A stretch of 31,454 nt of DNA from Anaerolineae bacterium (GTDB taxonomy: Bacteria > Chloroflexota > Anaerolineae > JAAYZQ01), in the NCBI GenBank assembly GCA_016926595.1, contig JAFGOG010000268.1, positions 1-31,454 on the forward strand. The letters are read 5' to 3'. Positions 24,606 through 31,454 of this stretch are shown here, piece by piece. Under the pieces are notes generated by a model. It made no database searches. It saw only the letters and a program-made list of their open reading frames with translations, and had not been told where the DNA came from. Made by a program: the position numbers and the translations under genes. How positions within the stretch are numbered: the first letter of the stretch is position 1; every line of letters begins with the position of its first letter.

Positions 24606-27200
24606 ATGAGCGACAACCATCGAAAGCGCAACGGTGCGTCTGCTCACCGGGGTGGGCCGGCGATGCTGCCGGTCCTTTTTTCGTTGGTCGTGCCTGGGAG
24701 CGGGCAATTCCTGCTGGGGGCGCGAGGGCGGGGGGTTGGCTGCTTTATCACCGTCGTCACCCTTGGCGCCCTGATCCTGTGGAAGGGTTCTGTGGCGTTG
24801 TTGGCCCCGTTGGTCGGGCTCTGGCTGTGGGGAGCGTGGGATGCCTATCACCTGGCCGCAGGGCGCAGGGGCGGCCTGGGTGCACCGCTCCTCCTGGCGG
24901 CGTTGATCGTCTATGGGGTGGGTTTCAAGGTAACCGAGATCCGGCCTGCCCGCCTGGCGACCGGGCTGCCGGGCGTGATGCCCTACTTCAGGGCGCTCAC
25001 CCAACCCGAGCTGATGACCCAGCGCACCGAGGATGTGCAGGGCCGGGTGCCGTTTCAGGTGCCCTGTGTGGAGCCTTTGCCCCCACCCGCGGGAAGCCCC
25101 TCCAGCCAACCTGTGCTGACGGCCAACGTGCCGTGCGCCAGCATCGGCGACTTGATCGAGATCCAGGGCGAGGGTTTTATCCCCAATTTCGAAGGGGTGT
25201 TGTGGTGGCAGAACCCCATCGGCGACTTGCAGCAGGTCATCCAGGATGGAGTGCGGGTCAAGTTCTTAACCGACGGCGAAGGGCGGTTCCGGGCCACGAT
25301 CGCTGTGCCCTTGGCCGTGCCACTCACCAGTATGCCCAAGGAGGGCGAGACACAAACCCACGCCATCCTGGCCGAGCAGCACAAGCCCTACGGCGGATTG
25401 GTGCCCACCCAGACTCTGAGCCTGGTATTGGAAAAGATCGGCGAGACGGTGGCCATGGCGTTCATCGCCACCGTGCTGGGCATGCTGTTCGCCATTCCGG
25501 TGAGCTTTTTGGCCGCCCGCAATCTGATGAGCGGCAACCGGATCACGCGGATCGTCTACTTTGTGGTCCGAGCTCTCCTCAACATCGTGCGCTCTATCGA
25601 AACGCTGATGTGGGCCATTGTGTTTGTCGTCTGGGTGGGCGTCGGGCCGTTTGGTGGAATGCTGGCCCTGCTATTGCACACGATCGCCGCGCTGGGCAAG
25701 CTCTATTCCGAAGCGATCGAGAGCATCGACCCCGGCCCCATCGAGGCGCTGCGCGCCACGGGCGCCAATGGCCTACAGGTAATCGTCTACGCCGTGCTGC
25801 CGCAGATCGTGCCCACTTTTCTGTCCTTCACCCTCTACCGCTGGGACATCAACGTCCGCATGTCCACGGTGATCGGCTTGATCAGCGATGCCGGCCTGGG
25901 ATTTCTGCTCATCCAGTGGATCCGGCTCAACAATCTGCGGGCCATGGCGACGTCGATCATCGCCATCGTGCTCGTAGTCGCCATCCTGGACTATACGTCG
26001 GCCTGGCTCCGGGAACGGGTAATCACCGGAACTCCGGTCGCGCAGAGGGCCAGCCCGCTGCGCCGTACTGTGACGGTGGGAGTGGTGTCGATCGTGCTCG
26101 CGGTCGCCTTTATCTGGTCCTGGAGCGTGGCCAAGATCAACCTTGTGGATTTGGTCGAAGGGGTGCCGGAAGGGCTGCGGATGCTTGGCGATTTTGCCGT
26201 GCCGAACGTGTTAACGCAACCGACGGTGGAGCATTCCGTCAGCGCCACCCTGCCCGTGCCGTGTGGCTCGGGGGAGCCTTCGCCTGCCCAGGTCGCCGGC
26301 CCACGTTTGAACCTCTCCCTATCCTGCGGGGATGTAGGCGAGCCGCTGACCATCCGCGGCCACGAACTGCCGCCCAACGCCAACGTCTCAGTCCGCTGGG
26401 TCCTGTCGGATGGGGCGTTTCTACGCGTCCGCGAGAACTGCTGCACCACCGATGGATCGGGGAGCCTGACGCTGGAGACCAAGGTGAGTCCGCTGATGGA
26501 GGTGGATGAGGCCACCGGCCGGACCGCTCCGGGCAAGGTAGAGATCGTATGGAGAGAAGCTGTCGGCGGCCTACAATTGAGCTCGGACTTTAAACAGGTG
26601 GTCGACCTGTCGCTGATTACGCTGCTGATGGCGCTGTTGGCCACAACGCTGGGCTCATTCTTTGCCATCCCCTTGAGCTTCTTTGCCGCCCGCAACATCA
26701 CCGGCCGGAGCCCGCTCGGCCAGGCCGTCTACTATGCGTTTCGAACGATCTTTAACCTGTGGCGCTCCGTCGAGCCGATGATCCTCGCCGTGATCTGCGC
26801 GGCGTGGGTGGGCCTCGGTCCTTTTGCCGGAGTTTTGGCGCTGGCTCTGAACAACATCCCCAACCTGGGCAAGCTATTTTCCGAGACGATCGAGGAGATC
26901 GACGCCGGGCCGGTCGAGGCGGTGACCGCCACCGGCGCCAACCGGCTACAGATCCTGGTGTATGCCATCGTGCCGCAGCTCGTGCCCAAGTTCCTGGCGT
27001 TCATCCTGTACCAGTGGGACATCAACATCCGCATGTCTACGGTCATCGGCTATGTCGGGGGCGGAGGGATTGGTCAGTTCTTCCGGCAGAACGTGCAGTT
27101 GAACCAGTACGGCGCGGCCGGAATGGCCGTATGGGCCATCGTGATCATGGTCTGGTCGATGGACTATGTCAGCGCCCGGGCGCGAGAAAAGCTGACGTAA
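24606..27200 (+). CDS. phnE: Fused double PhnE permease with two extracytoplasmic beta-domain inserts
   Basis: In this 864-residue protein two PhnE permease units are joined in one chain, forming both halves of the channel. An N-terminal small membrane module (~18-90, VVPGSGQFLLGARGRGVG) precedes unit 1: helix ~92-112, an outward insert ~140-262 and a core ~270-470 with EAA-loop EALRATGANGLQVIVYAVLP. Unit 2 has a helix ~485-508, an insert ~545-655 and a core ~663-862 with EAVTATGANRLQILVYAIVP. The inserts are homologous: each has VPC (Cys154, Cys553), a second Cys 21-23 residues later (177, 574), then GDLIEIQGEGFIPN or GEPLTIRGHELPPN, an IPT/Ig-like strand pattern. Ordinary PhnE is about 260-290 residues without inserts. 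Start ATG is 15 bp after phnC. Permease identity is firm; insert role unknown. Confidence 0.92.
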   Translation: MSDNHRKRNGASAHRGGPAMLPVLFSLVVPGSGQFLLGARGRGVGCFITVVTLGALILWKGSVALLAPLVGLWLWGAWDAYHLAAGRRGGLGAPLLLAALIVYGVGFKVTEIRPARLATGLPGVMPYFRALTQPELMTQRTEDVQGRVPFQVPCVEPLPPPAGSPSSQPVLTANVPCASIGDLIEIQGEGFIPNFEGVLWWQNPIGDLQQVIQDGVRVKFLTDGEGRFRATIAVPLAVPLTSMPKEGETQTHAILAEQHKPYGGLVPTQTLSLVLEKIGETVAMAFIATVLGMLFAIPVSFLAARNLMSGNRITRIVYFVVRALLNIVRSIETLMWAIVFVVWVGVGPFGGMLALLLHTIAALGKLYSEAIESIDPGPIEALRATGANGLQVIVYAVLPQIVPTFLSFTLYRWDINVRMSTVIGLISDAGLGFLLIQWIRLNNLRAMATSIIAIVLVVAILDYTSAWLRERVITGTPVAQRASPLRRTVTVGVVSIVLAVAFIWSWSVAKINLVDLVEGVPEGLRMLGDFAVPNVLTQPTVEHSVSATLPVPCGSGEPSPAQVAGPRLNLSLSCGDVGEPLTIRGHELPPNANVSVRWVLSDGAFLRVRENCCTTDGSGSLTLETKVSPLMEVDEATGRTAPGKVEIVWREAVGGLQLSSDFKQVVDLSLITLLMALLATTLGSFFAIPLSFFAARNITGRSPLGQAVYYAFRTIFNLWRSVEPMILAVICAAWVGLGPFAGVLALALNNIPNLGKLFSETIEEIDAGPVEAVTATGANRLQILVYAIVPQLVPKFLAFILYQWDINIRMSTVIGYVGGGGIGQFFRQNVQLNQYGAAGMAVWAIVIMVWSMDYVSARAREKLT

Positions 27201-27203
27201 GGC

Positions 27204-28094
27204 GTGCTGAAGGTCGTCATCGATTTTGACGGGACACTGACGGCCGAAGAAAGCCAGGCGCGGCCGCTGGCGGACAGATCGCTCGAGACGCTGGCCAAGG
27301 AGATCCTTGGCGCGCCGCGCCCGGAGCTGGAGGCCGCATACGAGGCGACCCGGGCGCGGTTGCTCGCCGCCCCTCACCGCTATGGCTGGAAAGTAAACGG
27401 CTTGCTTGCCTCCTACTGCGACGAGGGCGCTTTTATCCTCAACACCACCACGCTCCAATCGATGCTGCGCGACGATCCGGGCTACGCCCGGGCGGTGGCG
27501 GCGGCCTTTCCCCAGGCGGAATATGACCCGGTCGTCGATTGCACAAATTACCTGTTCCACCGGCACACGGCAGAGCTGCCGCCCGCGTTTCGACCGGCGG
27601 CCCGCGACGTGCTGGCGGCGCTGGCAAAGGATCCGGACCGCCTGCCCGTGATCCTGACCAACTCCCTGGGCGACAAGGTCCGCAGGCTGCTGGGCGCATT
27701 GGGCCTGGAGGGCGAGGCCGGCGTGCTGGGCGATACACGCCAGTACCACATGGATGCCGGGTGGGCGCACCGCTTTTTGCACCCTGAGCTGGGCGAGATC
27801 GCGCTCTGGCCCCTTTCGGAACAACGCCAGGTGGATCTGCGCCGGCCAGCATACTACCACGCCCTCGTCCACGCCGGGGCGGATGGCTCGCAGCTTGCGG
27901 TGGTAGCCGATACGCTGTCGCTGCCCGGCGCGTTGCCGCTGATGATGGGCATACCATTCTTCCTGCTGCGCACGCCCTACACGCCGGATTGGTGCGCCCA
28001 GGCAGTGAATGCCCACCCACTGGGCCAGGTCCTGGAGGATCTGGCCGACCTGCCGGCGGCGCTGGATGCCCAGGCCCGGACCTGGCCTGGTTGA
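27204..28094 (+). CDS. HAD-superfamily phosphatase-like hydrolase
   Basis: This 296-residue probable phosphohydrolase is the last gene of the phn operon. Motif I VVIDFDGTLT carries the nucleophile Asp7 and acid/base Asp9. Motif II is the ILTNS stretch, motif III is likely the Arg/Lys region RRPAYYHALV, and motif IV is LAVVADTLSLPGALPLMMG with Asp in VVADT. A sizeable cap lies between motifs I and II. It is not a phosphonoacetaldehyde hydrolase by its motif I. GTG 27204 comes 3 bp after the phnE stop with little ribosome site, so translation is probably coupled. Position suggests action on phosphorus compounds brought in by PhnCDE (inference); no C-P lyase genes are present in the window. Confidence 0.82.
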   Translation: MLKVVIDFDGTLTAEESQARPLADRSLETLAKEILGAPRPELEAAYEATRARLLAAPHRYGWKVNGLLASYCDEGAFILNTTTLQSMLRDDPGYARAVAAAFPQAEYDPVVDCTNYLFHRHTAELPPAFRPAARDVLAALAKDPDRLPVILTNSLGDKVRRLLGALGLEGEAGVLGDTRQYHMDAGWAHRFLHPELGEIALWPLSEQRQVDLRRPAYYHALVHAGADGSQLAVVADTLSLPGALPLMMGIPFFLLRTPYTPDWCAQAVNAHPLGQVLEDLADLPAALDAQARTWPG

Positions 28095-28162
28095 GGATCC
28101 AAACGAACATCGCTGAGAGTCCGGCGCGGGCAGCAGACACACACTAGCACAGTTGTCCAGAT

Positions 28163-28198
28163 CAAATAGGGGAGACCTCCAATGGCCTCCCCTGTTTG
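28163..28198 (+). terminator. Terminator of the phn operon
   Basis: Arms 28163-28177 (CAAATAGGGGAGACC) and 28184-28198 form a 15-bp stem with one G-U pair and one mismatch around the loop TCCAAT. The A-rich start and GTTTG end are typical of an intrinsic, possibly two-way, terminator, about 70 bp after the HAD gene. Confidence 0.78.
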
Positions 28199-28405
28199 AC
28201 GTCTCCTGGGTGGATGATGGGGGTGGTCTGCCTGGTAGCCAACGATTGGGTGTTCATAGTCAATCCGGTATAACAGGGGTAGGTCATGTTACCGCGGCCC
28301 CTACCTGATTGCCCGGCTGCTCCATCATCGTGGACTACCACGCAGGCCCTTCTCCCTGTGCGGCCCTGGCAGCAGCCGCAGCTTTTGTCTACGGACCCCC
28401 AGGAT
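28199..28405. other. Intergenic region before the helicase promoter
   Basis: Together with the flanking terminator and promoter this forms a ~446-bp gene-free stretch between the HAD and helicase genes. I see no coding frame with a ribosome site and no tRNA-like fold. Confidence 0.4.
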
Positions 28406-28434
28406 TTGCCAGATCTGTCCTGATCGAGTATACT
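28406..28434 (+). promoter_or_regulatory. Promoter of the DEAD-box helicase gene
   Basis: TTGCCA (28406-28411), 17 bp, TATACT (28429-28434). The RNA would start near 28441, giving a ~100-nt leader that includes a small hairpin (GGCAGA, loop CCAT, TCTGCC). Long leaders are common for cold-responsive helicase genes. Confidence 0.7.
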
Positions 28435-28540
28435 GGGTTGTTTGTGCGCGCCGCTGGCTCGCACCTAACCGGCAGACCATTCTGCCACAAAATCGACGGG
28501 CCGAGAGTGCGACTTGGCTCAACAAAGCCAAGGAGTGCTT

Positions 28541-29827
28541 TTGAACTTTCAACAATTTTCTCTCGATCCGCGCATTGTCGCGGGTATCAGGGCTGTGGGA
28601 TACACCACGCCTACCCCCATCCAGCAACAGGCCATCCCTGTCGTGCTCCAAGGGCGCGATATTCTGGGCCTGGCGCAGACCGGCACAGGAAAAACGGCGG
28701 CTTTTGTCCTGCCGATTCTGCACAGATTGCTTCAAGGCCCGGCGCGCCACGTGCGGGCCCTGGTCATCGCGCCTACGCGCGAGCTGGCCGAACAGATCCA
28801 CGATGTGACGTCCGAGCTGGCCCAGAACACCAGACTGCACAGCGCCACCGTCTATGGCGGCGTGAGCAAAGCCAACCAGGTCGCCGCCTTGCGCCGCGGC
28901 GCCGAGATCGTCGTCGCCTGTCCGGGGCGCTTGCTGGACCTGCTCGCCGAAGGCAGCATCGATCTGTCGGGAGTCGAAGTGCTGGTGTTGGACGAAGCCG
29001 ATCGCATGTGCGATATGGGCTTCTTGCCCGACATCCGGCGCATCCTCAAGGTTCTGCCCAGACGGCGCCAGACGCTGTTTTTCGCCGCCACGATGCCAGA
29101 TGACATTCGCACGCTGGCCGATGAGATCCTTGAGCACCCGGTCACGGTCCAGATCGGCATCATCGCCCCGGCCAAGACTGTATCACACGCCCTCTATCCG
29201 GTGCCCGACGGCCTCAAGAAGCAGCTTCTGCTGGCCATCCTGCGCCAGCCGGCCATGGAACGGGTCTTGATCTTTTCGCGCACCAAGCATCGCGCCCGCA
29301 GCCTGGCGCGCGATCTGGTGAAACATGGCCATTCGGCCGCCGCCCTGCAGGGCAACATGTCGCAAAACGCGCGCCAGGCTGCGCTCGATGGCTTTCGCGA
29401 CGGAACGTACCCTATTCTCGTCGCAACCGACATCGCGGCGCGCGGCATCGACGTCCTGGAAATCACGCACGTGATCAATTTTGACATGCCGGACACTGTC
29501 GATGCCTACACCCACCGCATCGGCCGCACCGGGCGTGCCGACCTGACCGGCCAGGCCTACACATTTGCCATACAGTCGGATGAGCCGATGGTGCGCGACA
29601 TCGAGAAGGTGCTAGGCGCTCCGATTCGACGCCTGCGGCTGCCCGGGTTTGATTACGGCGGCTTTTCACCACAGCGCCAACCCCAGCCGCGCAATCAGGC
29701 ACAGCCCTCCGGCCCTGAGCGGAGCCGAGTAGCCCGCCCTCGGGATGGGAACCGGCCGGCCCCGGCGACAAGTAGGCGCCCTGCGAACAGACAGGCCACG
29801 GCTTGGTCGAGTAGGGCTACGCGCTAG
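28541..29827 (+). CDS. rhlE: DEAD-box ATP-dependent RNA helicase, RhlE-like
   Basis: This 428-residue helicase unwinds RNA duplexes, probably in ribosome assembly or mRNA decay. It carries the family motifs in order: Q motif (FSLDP to TPTPIQQQAIP), motif I AQTGTGKT, Ia APTRELAEQ, Ib CPGR (usually TPGR), II LDEADRM, III FFAATMP (AAT instead of the commoner SAT), IV LIFSRTKHRA, V DIAARGIDV and VI HRIGRTGR. The tail from about 370 is basic and Pro/Gln/Arg-rich, suited to RNA binding. The TTG at 28541 is chosen: AAGGAG lies 5 bp upstream and the product begins MNFQQFSLDP like RhlE; the frame from 28514 has no ribosome site. Confidence 0.93.
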   Translation: MNFQQFSLDPRIVAGIRAVGYTTPTPIQQQAIPVVLQGRDILGLAQTGTGKTAAFVLPILHRLLQGPARHVRALVIAPTRELAEQIHDVTSELAQNTRLHSATVYGGVSKANQVAALRRGAEIVVACPGRLLDLLAEGSIDLSGVEVLVLDEADRMCDMGFLPDIRRILKVLPRRRQTLFFAATMPDDIRTLADEILEHPVTVQIGIIAPAKTVSHALYPVPDGLKKQLLLAILRQPAMERVLIFSRTKHRARSLARDLVKHGHSAAALQGNMSQNARQAALDGFRDGTYPILVATDIAARGIDVLEITHVINFDMPDTVDAYTHRIGRTGRADLTGQAYTFAIQSDEPMVRDIEKVLGAPIRRLRLPGFDYGGFSPQRQPQPRNQAQPSGPERSRVARPRDGNRPAPATSRRPANRQATAWSSRATR

Positions 29828-29884
29828 AGGTGGGACGGCCGGTCTGGTGATTGTGCATTACTTTGACCAAACCTCAACAAGGAT

Positions 29885-29913
29885 TTGACAGCCTGGAATA
29901 GCTGTGCTATGAT
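29885..29913 (+). promoter_or_regulatory. Promoter of the cold-shock/RRM operon
   Basis: TTGACA (29885-29890), 17 bp, TATGAT (29908-29913): eleven of twelve consensus bases. The RNA start is expected near 29920. Confidence 0.82.
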
Positions 29914-29919
29914 ATATCT

Positions 29920-29992
29920 GTAGGACGAAGAATAAATCTGGTTCGAGCATGAAGAGATGACCACCCGGATTCTTTGATCCGGGTGGTTTTTT
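29920..29992 (+). ncRNA. Candidate short leader RNA or attenuated transcript upstream of csp
   Basis: Between the predicted RNA start and the T-run of the downstream terminator lies a ~73-nt non-coding transcript. It could be an independent small RNA or the terminated form of the csp leader. The 5' end is estimated from promoter spacing only, and no known RNA family was recognised. Confidence 0.45.
29960..29992 (+). terminator. Intrinsic terminator inside the csp leader
   Basis: ACCACCCGGAT (29960-29970) pairs with ATCCGGGTGGT (29977-29987) around a 6-nt loop, and TTTTTT follows (29987-29992). This is the most canonical intrinsic terminator in the window, yet it sits between the promoter and the cold-shock gene, about 50 bp before its ATG. 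Confidence 0.88.
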
Positions 29993-30042
29993 GCGCCAAC
30001 TGGCTGGACCTTCCTCCTAACAAAATATGTGAAAGGCAAGAA

Positions 30043-30255
30043 ATGACCGAGCGAACGAAAGGAACCGTCAAGTGGTTCAATGAAGACAAGGGCTTTGGCT
30101 TCATTGCGAGGGAGGCAGGCGCTGACGTGTTTGTCCACTACTCCGCCATCCGGGGCGATGGCATTCGGAATCTGGCTGAAGGACAGCGCGTTGAGTTCAA
30201 TGTCGAGCAGGGCCGCAAGGGCCTGCAAGCTACCGATGTGACCGTGACAGGGTGA
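30043..30255 (+). CDS. csp: Cold-shock protein, CspA family
   Basis: This 70-residue single-stranded nucleic-acid-binding protein (OB fold) acts as an RNA chaperone. It contains [20 protein letters not shown] with RNP1 KGFGFI (residues 16-21), RNP2 DVFVHYSAI (28-36) and the usual [20 protein letters not shown] end. The start is ATG 30043 ([12 protein letters not shown]) after GAAAGG. A longer frame would begin inside the terminator hairpin at 29974 and is rejected. Length is standard. The RRM gene begins 11 bp after its stop, so the two are co-transcribed behind the leader terminator. Confidence 0.95.
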   Translation: MTERTKGTVKWFNEDKGFGFIAREAGADVFVHYSAIRGDGIRNLAEGQRVEFNVEQGRKGLQATDVTVTG

Positions 30256-30266
30256 TAGGAGAAACC

Positions 30267-30560
30267 ATGGACAAGAAACTATATGTGGGCAACTTGAGCT
30301 ACAACACGACCGATGAAAAGCTGAGGTCGCTGTTCGCCGAGTATGGCGAGATCGAATCGATCAATGTGATTACCGACCGCGAGACCGGCCGGCCTCGGGG
30401 CTTTGCCTTCGTCGAGATGGCAACCCAACAGGCGGCCGAGGCATCCATCTCTGGCCTGGACGGCAAGATGGTCGACGATCGGCAGATCAAGGTGAACAAG
30501 GCCAATCCGCAGCCCGATCGCAACCGGCGGCAGAGCAGCAGAGGCCGATCAGGTTGGTAG
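30267..30560 (+). CDS. RRM-domain RNA-binding protein
   Basis: This 97-residue protein is a single RNA-recognition motif: RNP2 LYVGNL (residues 5-10), the helix region TTDEKLRSLFAEYGEIESINVITDRETG, RNP1 RGFAFVEM and the end DGKMVDDRQIKVNKA. A short basic Arg/Ser tail (NRRQSSRGRSGW) follows. It resembles the Rbp proteins of cyanobacteria and related small bacterial RRM proteins that bind RNA in the cold. ATG 30267 has TAGGAGA upstream; an earlier GTG at 30252 overlaps the csp stop and is less likely. It forms an operon with csp. Confidence 0.95.
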   Translation: MDKKLYVGNLSYNTTDEKLRSLFAEYGEIESINVITDRETGRPRGFAFVEMATQQAAEASISGLDGKMVDDRQIKVNKANPQPDRNRRQSSRGRSGW

Positions 30561-30627
30561 AAGCGTCGCCGGCTATCGCCGAACTGGCGTGAGACGACCG
30601 GCGCTTGACCGGTAGGGGTGATAAGCG

Positions 30628-30662
30628 ACAGCGCAGACCAGGTTTGCCCTGGTCTGCGCTGT
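30628..30662. terminator. Bidirectional terminator between RRM and carD genes
   Basis: ACAGCGCAGACCAGG (30628-30642) and its exact complement (30648-30662) form a 15-bp stem with a 5-nt loop, followed by ATCTTT on the plus strand. It lies between the convergent RRM and CarD-like genes. Confidence 0.85.
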
Positions 30663-30713
30663 ATCTTTGTGCAGTGCCCATCCGCAGGTTGCCGGCGGAT
30701 GGCGTTTGCGCTG

Positions 30714-31223
30714 TTACCCTTGTTTGGCCGCGCTCCCCATGCCGGCTGCCAGCGCCGCATCGATCGCCTTGTTGGCTTCCGAGATCTCACCGTCGGAGGC
30801 CAACGCCATCTCGGCAGCCAGCCACTCCCGGCCCCGGGCCAGATATTCCGTGTCCTTCCTGGTCAGATGAGATTGATACCGGCGCCAGGTTAGATCTCGC
30901 ACCACCTCGGCCGCTTGCATGGCATAACCCGTTCCAAGCTTGGCCCACAGCCCTTTCTGGCGTTCGCCAATATCATCCTGCAGGCAATCGGGCGCGCTCT
31001 TGAGCGTGTCCAGCAGCCGAGGTACTTTGGCCGGCGAAATCGCGGGCCGCACCCCCACTTGCTCCATATGCTGGGTGGGTACATAGACCGTCAACCGTTG
31101 TGCGGGGATATAGATGACAAAGTAAGAGCTGGCCTCGCCGGTTGATTCCCTCTGCTGGATGCCGGTGATTCTGCCGACGCCGTGCCGAGGGTGTATCACC
31201 TTATCGTTGATCGCAAACTGCAT
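30714..31223 (-). CDS. carD: CarD-like transcriptional regulator
   Basis: This 169-residue protein of the CarD/CdnL family binds the RNA polymerase beta subunit through an N-terminal Tudor-like domain and stabilises promoter open complexes. The RID domain is residues ~1-60: FAINDKVIHPRHGVGRITGIQ, SSYFVIYIPAQRLTVYVPTQHMEQVGVRPAIS. The rest is the helical DNA-contacting domain (LLDTLKSAPDCLQDDIGERQK, RDLTWRR, EYLARGREWLAAEMALASDGEISEANKAIDAAL). I start at ATG 31223 (MQFAINDKV), where the family begins; 20 further upstream codons are open but look like leader sequence. A weak GGGGA precedes. Complete at family-typical length. Confidence 0.92.
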   Translation of the reverse strand: MQFAINDKVIHPRHGVGRITGIQQRESTGEASSYFVIYIPAQRLTVYVPTQHMEQVGVRPAISPAKVPRLLDTLKSAPDCLQDDIGERQKGLWAKLGTGYAMQAAEVVRDLTWRRYQSHLTRKDTEYLARGREWLAAEMALASDGEISEANKAIDAALAAGMGSAAKQG

Positions 31224-31454
31224 GGTTCCCCATACCTTTCCTGGTGTGGACTGGGGCTCGCATCGAATCGCGCCTGCCTCCATCGCCAGATGGGATATGA
31301 CGAGCCGAAATCCGGGTTAAAAGACCTCAACTTTCGCCCGACGACAGGCTGGCTTTGCAAACACTCGATATCGTCAGGATGACCTGTTCCGAACGCGGGG
31401 GGGAAAGGAATCAGCGACCAGACCAGCCAACTCTTCCACTATTCCTAATTGTAG
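31224..31454. other. Upstream region of carD, window end
   Basis: The carD promoter should lie here on the minus strand, but I found no good -35/-10 pair. A TTGCAA at 31355-31360 lacks a partner at 17 bp. No other gene is supported in these 231 bp. Confidence 0.35.

Noticed and set aside
24779..26509. 576-codon plus-strand frame inside phnE
   Set aside because: It is an alternate frame of the permease, Arg/Gly/His/Pro-rich, with no motif; phnE is unambiguous.
26946..28142. 398-codon minus-strand frame over the end of phnE and the HAD gene
   Set aside because: Composition is typical of antisense shadows; both plus-strand genes have conserved motifs over the same bases.
28199..28405. Possible tRNA or structured RNA gene in the gap before the helicase
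   Set aside because: No cloverleaf or long stem could be drawn by eye; only short GC-rich pairings.

Overview
The window looks like a GC-rich chromosomal segment of a Chloroflexota bacterium (Anaerolineae/Caldilineae-like). This is inference from several traits. Lipoproteins have Pro/Thr/Ala-rich linkers right after the lipobox Cys. A secreted protein ends in a YLPV-type C-terminus. There is a CarD-type regulator, a CspA plus RRM-protein pair, and a two-subunit 2-oxoacid:ferredoxin oxidoreductase with a fused gamma-alpha subunit. Several starts are GTG or TTG, and most recognisable promoters are sigma70-like with exactly 17 bp between boxes. No phage, IS, CRISPR, rRNA or tRNA was recognised.

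Region 1 (1-10549, +) is a pentose (probably L-arabinose) uptake and catabolism operon: the end of a LacI-family regulator, an L-fucose-isomerase-family sugar isomerase, a YtfQ-YtfR-YtfT-YjfF type ABC importer, a lipoprotein of unknown role, AraB-type ribulokinase and AraD-type L-ribulose-5-phosphate 4-epimerase. The set would take a pentose to D-xylulose-5-phosphate, with the fucose-isomerase-like enzyme standing in for canonical AraA. The last permease carries an extra membrane anchor and an outward-facing Cys-containing domain.

Region 2 (10550-18720) is mostly minus strand: a DUF885 zinc peptidase; a divergent TPR/PsbP-like lipoprotein (+); korAB; then a methyltransferase and a PlsC-type acyltransferase.

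Region 3 (18721-22368, +) holds a secreted M23-like multidomain protein and an uncharacterised polytopic membrane protein. Each has a near-consensus or perfect promoter.

Region 4 (22369-28198, +) is a phosphonate/phosphate-type ABC operon: PhnD lipoprotein, PhnC ATPase, an 864-residue PhnE in which two permease units are fused and each carries a homologous outward beta-domain insert, and a HAD-family phosphatase.

Region 5 (28199-31454) is an RNA-handling cluster: RhlE-type DEAD-box helicase, cold-shock protein and RRM protein. The cold-shock gene is preceded by a promoter followed at once by a strong intrinsic terminator (attenuator or small RNA). A convergent CarD-like regulator closes the window.

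The most unusual theme is that two unrelated ABC importers here both have permeases elaborated with extracytoplasmic domains. In addition, both have a stem-loop exactly at the junction between the binding-protein gene and the ATPase gene.
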